Shown: one piece after another, positions 1 through 7,887 of the stretch
How the letters are laid out: every line of letters starts with the position of its first letter
How positions within the stretch are numbered: position 1 is the first letter of the stretch
Source of the DNA: JAUVUV01 sp964548275
Lineage (GTDB): Bacteria; Gemmatimonadota; Glassbacteria; GWA2-58-10
DNA: 64,000 nucleotides
Direction: 5' to 3'
Assembly: GCA_964548275.1 (NCBI GenBank)
Contig: CAZJQI010000010.1
Span: 18,043 to 82,042 of the forward strand
Notes under the pieces: model-generated
What the model was told of the DNA's origin: nothing
Seen by the model: the letters and a program-made list of their open reading frames with translations, nothing else
Databases searched by the model: none
Program-made: the position numbers and the translations under genes

Positions 1-1
1 G

Positions 2-283
2 GGCAAGTTTCCGCTCGCGGTGGGAGTTGGGCTCAACAGGGGTTCGGTGATCTCGGGCAATATCGGCTCGGCCAAGCACATGGATTACACCGTGATCGGC
101 GATGCGGTAAATCTGGCCAGCAAGCTTGTTGACCATGCAGGCGAGAGCCAGATCCTGATCACCCGGAGCGTGTATAAGGAGCTTGCGGGATCCGAATTCC
201 TTTGCAAAAAAATTGAAAGTCTCAGGGTAAAGGGCAAGAAAGATTCTGTGGAAATTTATGAAGTCCTGGGCAAGAGGAAATGA
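2..283 (+). CDS. Adenylate/guanylate cyclase catalytic domain, C-terminal fragment
   Basis: C-terminal part of a class III nucleotide cyclase; the reading frame is open to the window edge, so the true start lies upstream. Visible are the GxVISGNIGS stretch and the DYTVIGDAVNLASKL block, which in this family holds the transition-state Asn and surrounding active-site residues. The fragment ends with the usual short beta-strand tail. It would make cAMP or cGMP from ATP or GTP; the substrate specificity residues are upstream and not visible. Its stop overlaps the next gene by ATGA, so the two are translationally coupled. A protein with two cyclic-nucleotide-binding domains lies about 2 kb downstream and is a possible effector (inference). 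Confidence 0.88.
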   Translation, partial: GKFPLAVGVGLNRGSVISGNIGSAKHMDYTVIGDAVNLASKLVDHAGESQILITRSVYKELAGSEFLCKKIESLRVKGKKDSVEIYEVLGKRK

Positions 284-714
284 ACGAGAAACTAAAATTC
301 GATGCTATCGAAAAAATGTCTGTGCCGATGGAGCTCAATCAGGAACTGAAAGTGATCGAGCGGGCGGAAAAACTCGCTCGTGAGCAGGGATTCGACAGGG
401 ACAGTATCGACGAGATAAAACTGGCAGTGATCGAGGCAGTGATCAACGCAATCGAACACGGCAGCAACGCCGAACGAATTGTATATATAACTTTCGGGCT
501 CAGCCGCCAACCCCTGCAAATGACCATCACTATCAGTGATTCCGGCGCGGGTTTCAACCCCGATTCGGTACGGGAGCCGGATATCAGGGAAAAGATAAAC
601 AAGCACGAACGCAAAAGGGGTTGGGGCTTGAAAATCATGCGTAGCCTGATGGATGAGGTTATAATCAACTCCTCGCCCAGCGGAACCCAGGTTACTTTGA
701 TTAAAAGCGGCTAA
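280..714 (+). CDS. RsbW/SpoIIAB-type serine kinase (anti-sigma factor)
   Basis: 144-aa GHKL ATPase of the anti-sigma-factor kinase family. The N-box (EAVINAIEHG, residues about 53-62), the G1 box DSGAGF and the G2 region RGWGLKIMR are all present, so ATP binding is likely intact. Such proteins bind a sigma factor or other partner and phosphorylate a Ser/Thr on a STAS-domain antagonist. The next gene encodes a STAS protein, which makes a partner-switching pair. Coupled by ATGA overlap to the cyclase upstream. No cognate sigma factor is adjacent; the target could be an output other than transcription, as in many environmental bacteria. Confidence 0.85.
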   Translation: MNEKLKFDAIEKMSVPMELNQELKVIERAEKLAREQGFDRDSIDEIKLAVIEAVINAIEHGSNAERIVYITFGLSRQPLQMTITISDSGAGFNPDSVREPDIREKINKHERKRGWGLKIMRSLMDEVIINSSPSGTQVTLIKSG

Positions 715-854
715 AAGTGATTTGACAATTATCACTGTTCACTCTACATTTGTTGTAGAAATTGCATAGCTCTAGCTAAAATATTAATGTTAAAATCAAA
801 TTTTACCCGGTTAACAGGGTTCTCTCACATTCAGTTTTGCACGGAGTAATGCCA

Positions 855-1205
855 ATGACGGAACATTTTCAAGTGACAATTCGCCGGGAACCAAACTATG
901 CCATCCTTTATACTGAAGGATACATAAACAATACCGGCGGCGAAAAAATCGCACAGGAATGCTATCAACTTCTTGATGAAGGTATCAAGCGATTTATTCT
1001 CGACCTTGCCAAATCTCCGATAGTCAACAGTGTAGGTATTGCAGTGCTTATCGAACTTATTGAAAGAGTGCGCGAAGACGGAGAAAAAGTAGTGTTTTGC
1101 AACTGTACCCCGGTGATTTCCAAAACCTTCAAAATCATGGGCCTGACCCAGTATGCGGAACTCTACGAAAATGAAAAAGAAGCCGTGTCCAACATTCTTT
1201 CATAG
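855..1205 (+). CDS. STAS-domain anti-sigma factor antagonist (RsbV/SpoIIAA-like)
   Basis: 116-aa single STAS domain. The conserved serine expected to be phosphorylated by an RsbW-type kinase sits in the SPIVNSVGIAVLIEL segment, the usual helix start after the third strand. The start at 855 is chosen because a GGAG at 843-846 lies 8 nt upstream; TTG 837 and ATG 849 are in the same frame but poorly placed. It likely toggles with the kinase encoded just upstream. Its 3' end overlaps the following VWA gene by 35 nt in another frame, so the two are probably translationally linked. Confidence 0.85.
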   Translation: MTEHFQVTIRREPNYAILYTEGYINNTGGEKIAQECYQLLDEGIKRFILDLAKSPIVNSVGIAVLIELIERVREDGEKVVFCNCTPVISKTFKIMGLTQYAELYENEKEAVSNILS

Positions 1206-2373
1206 CCTGCTCTCAGAGGGCTTTTCCAAAAGGGTCCTGCCGTTTGTAGCTGCGATCTTTCTCGCACTGGCGCATTCCCCACTCGGGACGGTGTTCGATC
1301 CGGATCATCTCAACAACAAGCGATTTATCAATATCATCTTTATCCTCGACTGCTCGGCGAGCATGAACAAAATAATCGGCCCGGTGCGCAAGATCGATAT
1401 CGCCAAGAAAACCATAGAAACGATTATCAAGAACCTGGCGGTGGAAAGCCATGATGTCGGCTCGATGAAAACCGGTTTGCGGGTTTTCGGCTCCAAGTTC
1501 TATAAGTGGAAGCAAAACTGTGATGATACGAGCCTGGAAGTACCTCTGAACGATATCGAAATCACGATAAACCCGATCCTGACCAAAGTTATAAACGTAA
1601 CCGCCAAGGGTCAAAGCTCGCTTTCTCTTACAATCGACGCGCTGAAAGGCGATTTTCCCGAGGAGGAGGAAGAGAACAGCTTTATCGTGGTTGTCTCTGA
1701 TGGCGACGAATCCTGCGGGGGCAGCCCCTGTGTTGCAGTGAAGCAGCTTGTCAACTCAAGCCGCGGTATCTCGGTCAACACGCTCGGCGTAGAAACCGAC
1801 CCGACCGGTTATGAAAACCTCAACTGCATGGCAGAGGCCGGAAACGGCCTGTATTTCGACAGCAAAGACGTGGACCAGTTCATTCTGTTGCTGAAAGACG
1901 CCAACAGGCGGATCCAGCAGCACCGCCAGATGTTGGCCTCGGGCACAGCCAACGATACCAATGTGATCGAAATGCGCGATGTAACCATCAGTCTTACAGA
2001 ATACACCCTGGAAAGCGCTAGCCCTCTCTACCCGGACCGCGATGAACGCTTTCCGGCAATCGATACCCTTCGGCCAGAGGACAAGCTGTTCCTCATCTCA
2101 TCCAGAGGGCTATGGATCGAGGTTTTCGCGCCTGAAAAACAGATTCAGGGCTGGATCCTGGCCAAGACCGGCGGTTCGGAATATTCGGTCACTGTTGCTG
2201 ATGACACGACCCCTCTCTATACGGAAAAAAGCCCCTCCAGCGAGGTGATAACCTATCTTGAGGCAGGCACGCAGCTTACTGTTCTGAAAAAGGAAGGCGC
2301 CTGGTATAATGTTTTCAGCCAGCAATTGAACGTGCGTGGCTGGGTGATTGCATTCAACGTTGTGGAACACTGA
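1171..2373 (+). CDS. Secreted VWA-domain protein with C-terminal SH3-like repeats
   Basis: About 400 aa. A basic N-terminus and hydrophobic stretch (about residues 20-40) act as signal peptide or membrane anchor. It is followed by a von Willebrand factor A domain with an intact MIDAS start, DCSAS, in FILDCSASMN. The C-terminal half carries two bacterial SH3-like segments (one ending GWILAKTGG, one ending RGWVIAFNVVEH) typical of envelope proteins that touch peptidoglycan or peptides. ATG 1171 gives a clean signal peptide; ATG 1153 is an alternative. The gene overlaps the STAS gene upstream, an unusual link between a cytoplasmic switch and an exported adhesion-type protein. Specific ligand unknown. 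Confidence 0.72.
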   Translation: MKKKPCPTFFHSLLSEGFSKRVLPFVAAIFLALAHSPLGTVFDPDHLNNKRFINIIFILDCSASMNKIIGPVRKIDIAKKTIETIIKNLAVESHDVGSMKTGLRVFGSKFYKWKQNCDDTSLEVPLNDIEITINPILTKVINVTAKGQSSLSLTIDALKGDFPEEEEENSFIVVVSDGDESCGGSPCVAVKQLVNSSRGISVNTLGVETDPTGYENLNCMAEAGNGLYFDSKDVDQFILLLKDANRRIQQHRQMLASGTANDTNVIEMRDVTISLTEYTLESASPLYPDRDERFPAIDTLRPEDKLFLISSRGLWIEVFAPEKQIQGWILAKTGGSEYSVTVADDTTPLYTEKSPSSEVITYLEAGTQLTVLKKEGAWYNVFSQQLNVRGWVIAFNVVEH

Positions 2374-2443
2374 TTTCTGCCTGATCGGAGTCTCGTTTCC
2401 ATTCTGTTTATTTTGAACAACCCATTATTTAGTGAGATCTGGC

Positions 2444-3442
2444 ATGGCTGGTGTGCTGAAAAAATTCACTAGGGGAGAGGCGATTATCGCCGAGGGCACT
2501 GTCGGTAAATCGTTCTACATAGTGCGCTCTGGCAAAGTCGAGGTTTTCAAGAACTCTCCGAACGGCCCGGTACAACTCGCCACCCTGGGACCGAATGAGG
2601 TTTTCGGGGAGATGAGCCTGATCGACGACCGTTTCTCACACCGGACGGCAAGTGTGAGAGCGATCGAGGACAGCGAAATTATCATCCTCGACCGGAAAGG
2701 CTTCGATAACTACCTTCAGGATGCCTCGCCCGGAATATACAACCTGATCAAGAGGCTGGCCAAGCGCCTGCGTGAAACCAACGACATTATCTCCAGGGCC
2801 GGAGTAGACCTGCACAACCTGCCCAAGACGATCAAGATAGATGAGGCCAAGGAGAGGGAAGGGAAACTCACCTACGACCAGATGGCCGAATCAGTCGAGG
2901 CTGCAGTGGACCTTAACCTGCTGCCGAAAAAATTCAAAAAAGACCAGGTCCTGATCAAGGAGAACGCCGAGGCGATGAGCCTCTTCCTTCTCAAGGATGG
3001 CACGGTCAAAATATTCAAGACCGTGGGAGAGAAAGAGGTGGAAATCGACACGCTCCGCACAAACGAGGTTATCGGCGAAATCAGCATGTTCGAAGAAGGC
3101 AAGCGTTTCTTTACCGCACGGGCGCTCGAGGATGGCGAAGCGGTGGTGTTCAGTAAAAAGCAGATGGATGAAATGTTGCGCAAAGCGCCTCTCGAACTTT
3201 TCCTGATCCTGGAATGCACGAGCCAGAAACTTAAAAGGGCCACCCTGCGTTTCCTGGAAAATTATGAAGAAAATGAAAAGCTGAGAGGGGAAAACGATCA
3301 ATTGAAAGCCAAACTCGAGAAAGCGGAAAAAGAAAAGGGAAGCCTGGAGGAAAAGCTCAAACAACAATCACAGATGCTCAAAAAACAAGCACCCCCTTCA
3401 ACTCCGCAGTCTTCTGCAACACCGGAAGCCGATTCCAACTAG
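2444..3442 (+). CDS. Protein with two cyclic-nucleotide-binding domains and a coiled-coil tail
   Basis: 332 aa. Two CRP-like cNMP-binding folds are visible: residues about 5-110 (with GEMSLIDDRFSHRTASV as phosphate-binding cassette) and about 155-265 (GEISMFEEGKRFFTARA). The cassette of the first domain keeps a Glu and an Arg in roughly the expected places; the second is more divergent. There is no HTH, so it is not a CRP-type activator. The last 65 residues are a charged coiled coil rich in Glu and Lys. ATG 2444 is used; GTG 2432 is in frame. With a cyclase gene 2 kb upstream it may be a cAMP/cGMP effector that works by protein interaction (inference). Confidence 0.8.
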   Translation: MAGVLKKFTRGEAIIAEGTVGKSFYIVRSGKVEVFKNSPNGPVQLATLGPNEVFGEMSLIDDRFSHRTASVRAIEDSEIIILDRKGFDNYLQDASPGIYNLIKRLAKRLRETNDIISRAGVDLHNLPKTIKIDEAKEREGKLTYDQMAESVEAAVDLNLLPKKFKKDQVLIKENAEAMSLFLLKDGTVKIFKTVGEKEVEIDTLRTNEVIGEISMFEEGKRFFTARALEDGEAVVFSKKQMDEMLRKAPLELFLILECTSQKLKRATLRFLENYEENEKLRGENDQLKAKLEKAEKEKGSLEEKLKQQSQMLKKQAPPSTPQSSATPEADSN

Positions 3443-3616
3443 CCTAAGATCGTTCTGTTAACGTCATTCCCACCTTTTTTCTCGCCTTTATCCACCTCTT
3501 TATTGAGTTTAGCGTTGGGATGATTTATACTAAGTGCATAGGATTAAGAACCTTCTATTCTGCGGTGATTTCATGTTCGCGGTGCCAAATAATTTTCCCG
3601 GGAAGTCTCTTCGATC

Positions 3617-4579
3617 ATGGATAAACCTCTTATCAAGCCCCGGAGGCTGAAGTCCGGAGACACTGTCGGCCTGGTCACCCCGGCTAGCCCCCTGCTCGAT
3701 TTCCGTGACATCGCCCGGGCTGGGAAAGTTCTGCGCGGTCTGGGGTTCAATGTTTTGCACGGGAAAAATATACGCCAAAGAACAGGATTTCTCGCTGGGG
3801 GTGACACCGAGCGCGCCGAGGATCTCCACTCGATGTTCGCCGAGCGTGCGGTGCGCGGAATATTCGCCCTTCGCGGCGGATACGGCAGCGGCCGCATTCT
3901 TGAACTCCTCGACTGGGAGCTTATCGCCTCAAACCCCAAGGTTCTGGTCGGCCACAGCGACCTGAGTGCCGTTCTCACGGCAATTCACTCCCGCACAGGG
4001 ATGGTGACTTTCTGGGGCCCGCTGGCAGGCTACGACCTGGGGCGCTCCCCCAGCCCTTTTAAGACGAGATGGCTCAAGGCGGTAACTTTCAAAACATCCA
4101 ATGAGCTGAAACTGCCCGGTTCTCCTCCCGGAATCCGGCGGCGGCTGCGTGTCCTGGCTGGCCATGGTACAGCCCAGGGGCGACTTGTGGGGGGAAACCT
4201 GAGCGTTATTACCAGTCTTCTCGGCACGCCATTCGAGATCGATACCAGGGGCAGGCTGTTGTTCTTTGAGGACGTGGATGAGGAGCCTTACCGAATAGAC
4301 CGGATGCTTACCCAACTGGCCCTGGCCGGAAAACTTCACCAGGCTGCCGGAATAATTGTCGGCTACTGTGTCAACTGTGAATCCAGCGGGAGGATGCGCC
4401 GCACGTTCAACCTTTCTCAGGTACTTAAAGACAGGCTCGGCCATCTCGGCATACCGGTGATTTACGGGAGCCCCCTGGGCCACGAGCCTGAAAAAATCAC
4501 CCTGCCGCTGGGCGTAAAAGCGCGCCTGGATACCGAAAGGCCGGCACTGACTCTGCTTGAAGCGGCTGTGAGCCACTGA
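3617..4579 (+). CDS. ldcA: LD-carboxypeptidase (peptidase S66, murein tetrapeptide carboxypeptidase)
   Basis: 320 aa, normal length for the family. It removes the terminal D-Ala from muropeptide tetrapeptides in the cytoplasm during murein recycling. The nucleophile elbow GHSD (Ser114) replaces the usual GYSD. The FALRGGYGS motif, the Glu region FFEDVDEEPYRIDRML and the His region GHEPEKITLPLG complete the Ser-Glu-His triad. It is preceded by a 170-nt gap without a clear terminator and faces the minus-strand HEAT/receiver gene tail to tail. No other recycling gene is adjacent. Confidence 0.9.
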   Translation: MDKPLIKPRRLKSGDTVGLVTPASPLLDFRDIARAGKVLRGLGFNVLHGKNIRQRTGFLAGGDTERAEDLHSMFAERAVRGIFALRGGYGSGRILELLDWELIASNPKVLVGHSDLSAVLTAIHSRTGMVTFWGPLAGYDLGRSPSPFKTRWLKAVTFKTSNELKLPGSPPGIRRRLRVLAGHGTAQGRLVGGNLSVITSLLGTPFEIDTRGRLLFFEDVDEEPYRIDRMLTQLALAGKLHQAAGIIVGYCVNCESSGRMRRTFNLSQVLKDRLGHLGIPVIYGSPLGHEPEKITLPLGVKARLDTERPALTLLEAAVSH

Positions 4580-4727
4580 AAACGCGAAATGATCCGGCGT
4601 TGTGAGATCGAACAGCAAATACGAATTTCTTATGATAAAAAGGGAATGTGTGGATCTTGCCGCTGGCGATGGAAGGGGAGTTTGCGCGGCCGGCTCCGGT
4701 GAAAAGGCTGGATTAAAGCTTATCCGG

Positions 4728-7457
4728 TTATAAACAGCTCATCAGCTTATCCTTAACCTGTTCGTAGGAACAGGGCTTGAGCAGGTAGTCGTTCGCGCCG
4801 AATTTGTTCACCTGCTTGAGCAGTACGCTCGAGTTGAAATCGCTCATCACAATCACCGGCAGGTCTTTTGTATCTACGCTCGCCCTGATTGCTTTCAGCA
4901 CTTCAAGGCCGTTCATCTCCGGCATCCTGAGGTTCATCAGCACAATATCCGGAGGCTTTTTATCGATCTTGGCCAGAGCCGTTTTACCGTTGATCGCGGC
5001 ACTTACCCGGAAACCATCATTCTTGAGCTGAAGGCAGATATTCCGGCAGAACTCCGTGTCGTCATCTGCTACAAGCACGACAAGTCCCTGCTCGCGCTTG
5101 GTAATCTTGGTCAGCGTTTTTCTGAGGTTATCCTGGACCATCTCGTCCTTATCATTTTTTGCCACTTTAAGCAGGTTCTTGATATGCGGCTGGCCATGGC
5201 CGATCTCGCCGATCACCCAGACTCCGCTGGCTCTCATCTTGGGATCAGGGGACACGAGCATGTCCTCCAGCGAATCGTTGATTTCCCTGTTGCCGAAATT
5301 CCAGATTGCCTTGAGCGCATTGGCCCGGGCCCGGTTGTCCTTGTCGAACTTGTATTTCATCAGGATGCCGAGCACGTTGCGATTGCCCACAGCCTCGAGC
5401 GATTCGATCACGTTGGCCCGCACTCTCGGATCATGGTCGGAAAGCATTTTCATCAGCAGGCTGGCCTCTTTCTGATCAAGCATGCCAGCGATCAGCTTAA
5501 CTGCCGTGGCTCTTACCCTTTCATCCTCATCCACGAGTATCTCTGAAAGGATTTTAGCAGTAAAATCTTTGTCCTCGCGGATCAGGACATCCAGTACTTT
5601 TTTCGTTGTCTTGGGATCTGTCAGTTCCATATCTTTCAAGTAGGCGTATTTTTTCTCCAGCCCGATAATGAAATCGACCAGCTTCTTTCTCTGCTGGAGC
5701 CCGAGCATGGCTTTTTCCTCGTTTTCCCGCAGAAGGCGGAGGATGATTTTTATCACCGCATTGCGGGCCATGTTTCGCAGAAAATCGCTGGTGTACTGCG
5801 AGAGAGGAAGGATATACTTAAGCGTTTCCATACTTCCGGTATAAGCTAACTCTTTCAGCGGCTTTATCTTGGCCGGATCCGACATGTTTTTCAATTCCTT
5901 GGCCAGCAGTTCGGCTCTCTTTTCCGGATCTTTCACGAGCTTGAGGTCTATCTTTTCCTCTTTTTCTTTTTCCTTTTCTTTTTCCTTTTCCTCTTCTTCT
6001 TCAGCCTCTTTGCCGGGCTCCTCCACCACTTCTGCCTTTTCTGCCTCTTCTACCTGTTCATCTCCGTAAACTTTCTTTTTAATTTCCTTTTCCATCTCTT
6101 CAGTTTCTTTCCGTATCTCCTCGAATATCTCTCTGCCCCGATTTTCAAGCCGCGTTTTCCTGAAAGCAGACAGTTCGATAAAGAAGTAAAGAGTCTGGGT
6201 GAGACGTTCTATATTATCGTTGTATGAGCGAACGATACTGTTCTGATAGTCCACGCCGTTTTTTTTGCGGTAGGCCTGGAACTTTTTTTCCACTTTTGAG
6301 ATCTGTTCATCGAGGCTTGCATTGTTCAGGTGGAGGATGAGCACGTTCAACTCACCCTCACCCAGGCAGCTCTCCGCCGGGCCGCTGTCCGTGGACTCCG
6401 GGCGGTCGCTGTCAATCTTCTTCCGGAATTTTTCATAAAGCTCCTTCTGTTCTTTCTGGTTCTGCGAAAGCCGCTGCCCTGTATCTTTTACCTCCAGAAG
6501 GTCGACCAGTCTCTCCACCGTATCAAAATCTATTTCCTCTATCCATTCCTTGCGGTTGATACCGGCCACCTTCGCGCCGGAGTTCATGAAAACAATCCTC
6601 TTGTAAACCAGAGCTTCCTGGAGAATTGACAACTCGTACTCATAATATTGGCGGAACTTTTCCAACATCCCTTTGATTGCGCTCTCTGTGCTTCCAGAAA
6701 CATAAACCTCATCCAGCACGCGCCTGACTTCATCCAGTGGGCTATGGCCGTGGCTGATCTCGATCAGCTTCTCGGCGATTGCTTTCAGCTTCTGGCAAAT
6801 CACGATCTGGCGTTTCAGGCTTTTTATCGGCTCTCCCTGGTTGATCTGGTCCTCGAGCCGCTGAGTAAACGGGGGTTTTTTCTCCTGGTCCAGTTTTCCG
6901 CGCTCGATATTCAGGTTATTAAACTCGTCCAGGAGGAAAAAGAAGCGCAACAGAGTATTCTCTTCCGAGATGAATTCCTCGAACCTTGCCTTGACCTGAT
7001 CGAGCTTCTCCCCTTCGGTCTGGTGCTCCTGGTAGGTATGGCGCAGAAACATCAGGATAAAATAGTGTTCGAATATGGAGATATCCGCCACGAATAGCTT
7101 TTCCAGGGCATCCAGTCTGGTGGTGAAATACTCCTCCTCGATCCTTCTTTGCTCTTCCTTGCTGTGAGCACTGGATATTTTTTCATTGAATATTTTCTCC
7201 AGAACCGCAAATGCGCCGATGAAGGTTTCACCCTGACTGGATTTTTCCATCCGCAGGTTGCGACGCGGGCCCAGAAAGACCTGTCTGAACCGGGAGTCTT
7301 TTTTCAGCTTGTCGTACTGGCCGCTGAAAATGAGCCTGATATTTTCATTAAGCCGGCTCAGACTTTGTTCGAAACCGGATTCCCGCAGCTTGTCGATCTT
7401 GCTTTCGAGAAAACTCCGGGCCTCCAGACCCGGATTTACCCGTAGCCCGAATTCCAT
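4728..7457 (-). CDS. HEAT-repeat protein with C-terminal degenerate receiver domain
   Basis: 909 aa, of no family I can name over its N-terminal 450 residues, which are helical and charged. A low-complexity Glu/Lys linker (about residues 480-510, encoded near 5940-6010) is followed by HEAT/PBS-type repeats at about 600-780 and a response-regulator receiver from about 785 to the end. The receiver keeps the acidic pair (VADDD), the Ser/Thr (VMSDF) and the Lys (LLKP). The phosphoacceptor position in DIVLMNLRMPEMNG is Asn842 (codon AAC, 4932-4934), not Asp. It is thus a pseudo-receiver, unlikely to be phosphorylated in the normal way. Start ATG at 7457 with AGGA upstream. Confidence 0.8.
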   Translation of the reverse strand: MEFGLRVNPGLEARSFLESKIDKLRESGFEQSLSRLNENIRLIFSGQYDKLKKDSRFRQVFLGPRRNLRMEKSSQGETFIGAFAVLEKIFNEKISSAHSKEEQRRIEEEYFTTRLDALEKLFVADISIFEHYFILMFLRHTYQEHQTEGEKLDQVKARFEEFISEENTLLRFFFLLDEFNNLNIERGKLDQEKKPPFTQRLEDQINQGEPIKSLKRQIVICQKLKAIAEKLIEISHGHSPLDEVRRVLDEVYVSGSTESAIKGMLEKFRQYYEYELSILQEALVYKRIVFMNSGAKVAGINRKEWIEEIDFDTVERLVDLLEVKDTGQRLSQNQKEQKELYEKFRKKIDSDRPESTDSGPAESCLGEGELNVLILHLNNASLDEQISKVEKKFQAYRKKNGVDYQNSIVRSYNDNIERLTQTLYFFIELSAFRKTRLENRGREIFEEIRKETEEMEKEIKKKVYGDEQVEEAEKAEVVEEPGKEAEEEEEKEKEKEKEKEEKIDLKLVKDPEKRAELLAKELKNMSDPAKIKPLKELAYTGSMETLKYILPLSQYTSDFLRNMARNAVIKIILRLLRENEEKAMLGLQQRKKLVDFIIGLEKKYAYLKDMELTDPKTTKKVLDVLIREDKDFTAKILSEILVDEDERVRATAVKLIAGMLDQKEASLLMKMLSDHDPRVRANVIESLEAVGNRNVLGILMKYKFDKDNRARANALKAIWNFGNREINDSLEDMLVSPDPKMRASGVWVIGEIGHGQPHIKNLLKVAKNDKDEMVQDNLRKTLTKITKREQGLVVLVADDDTEFCRNICLQLKNDGFRVSAAINGKTALAKIDKKPPDIVLMNLRMPEMNGLEVLKAIRASVDTKDLPVIVMSDFNSSVLLKQVNKFGANDYLLKPCSYEQVKDKLMSCL

Positions 7458-7568
7458 AATAAATCCTATTTCAGTTGCATTTTTAATCTTTTATTCAAAA
7501 TAATTTAATATTTTTAGAAATCAATTTAATTAATCATTTCGGGCATGAACCAAATTTTGCATAAAATA
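7458..7568. other. AT-rich divergent intergenic region
   Basis: About 110 bases between the minus-strand HEAT/receiver start and the trp promoter, very rich in A and T. The A/T tracts directly upstream of the trp -35 box could act as an UP element. No ORF with a ribosome binding site was seen. Confidence 0.4.
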
Positions 7569-7597
7569 TTGACAGTTCGGCTGCGCTGTTGTAATAT
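7569..7597 (+). promoter_or_regulatory. Sigma-70-type promoter of the trp-his operon
   Basis: TTGACA at 7569-7574 (perfect -35), a 17-nt spacer, and TAATAT at 7592-7597 (-10). Transcription would start near 7604, giving a leader of about 280 nt before trpE. This is the best promoter match seen upstream of the amino-acid operon. Confidence 0.8.
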
Positions 7598-7670
7598 GAA
7601 GCTGTCCGATAAAAGTTTCTATCAGTGCTGATAATTTCTGCTTGAAAATTGATTGTTTTAGGAATCAGAA

Positions 7671-7778
7671 ATGGCTGGTTTTAGCAATAGGACAAAAGAC
7701 TGGTTTTGGCTGTGGTGTGCATTTCTCTGGCGCATGGGGTATCACCACGCCCGGGAAGAAATACGCCCGCAAGCCTAG
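7671..7778 (+). CDS. trpL: Trp-rich leader peptide (trpL-like) of the trp-his operon
   Basis: A 35-codon ORF between promoter and trpE. ATG 7671 has AGGA at 7660-7663, 7 nt upstream. Residues 10-21 read DWFWLWCAFLWR, giving four Trp codons at positions 11, 13, 15 and 20, far above chance in a 35-residue peptide. Two adjacent His codons follow at positions 25-26 (7743-7748). The stop TAG is at 7776-7778, 21 nt before the terminator stem. This is the classical layout of a transcription attenuator, where a ribosome stalled at Trp codons prevents termination. It overlaps a longer out-of-frame ORF that lacks these features. Confidence 0.8.
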   Translation: MAGFSNRTKDWFWLWCAFLWRMGYHHAREEIRPQA

Positions 7779-7810
7779 CCGATAAATCATTTTCCTGTCA
7801 AGCCGCGGGC
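7708..7810 (+). promoter_or_regulatory. Predicted competing leader-RNA pairings (pause and antiterminator)
   Basis: Strand 1 (7708-7717, within Trp codons 13-15) can pair with 7743-7751 as GGC/GCC plus GTGGTG/CACCAC with one bulge, a pause-type 1:2 hairpin. GCCCGC at 7765-7770, just before the leader stop codon, can pair with GCGGGC at 7805-7810, which is part of the terminator's 5' arm; this would be the antiterminator. A ribosome at the stop codon would cover 7765-7770 and allow termination. A ribosome stalled upstream would not. The pairings were read by eye; no folding energy was computed. Confidence 0.55.
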
Positions 7811-7834
7811 ACCTTTTGGGTTCCGCGGCTTTTT
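7800..7834 (+). terminator. Attenuator: intrinsic terminator upstream of trpE
   Basis: A perfect 9-bp stem, AAGCCGCGG (7800-7808) with CCGCGGCTT (7823-7831), a 14-nt loop, and a T run from 7830 to 7834 followed by more A/T. It lies 54 nt upstream of the trpE start inside the leader, so it would abort transcription of the whole operon when tryptophan is plentiful. Confidence 0.8.
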
Positions 7835-7887
7835 AATTTTAGGCGCATGATGCCGGAGGTAATCTCCGTGATTCTGGAGAAAATATT

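Noticed and set aside
5940..6010. Short tandem C/T-rich repeat on the plus strand
   Set aside because: It encodes the Glu/Lys-rich linker of the HEAT/receiver protein on the minus strand and is not a CRISPR or structural repeat.
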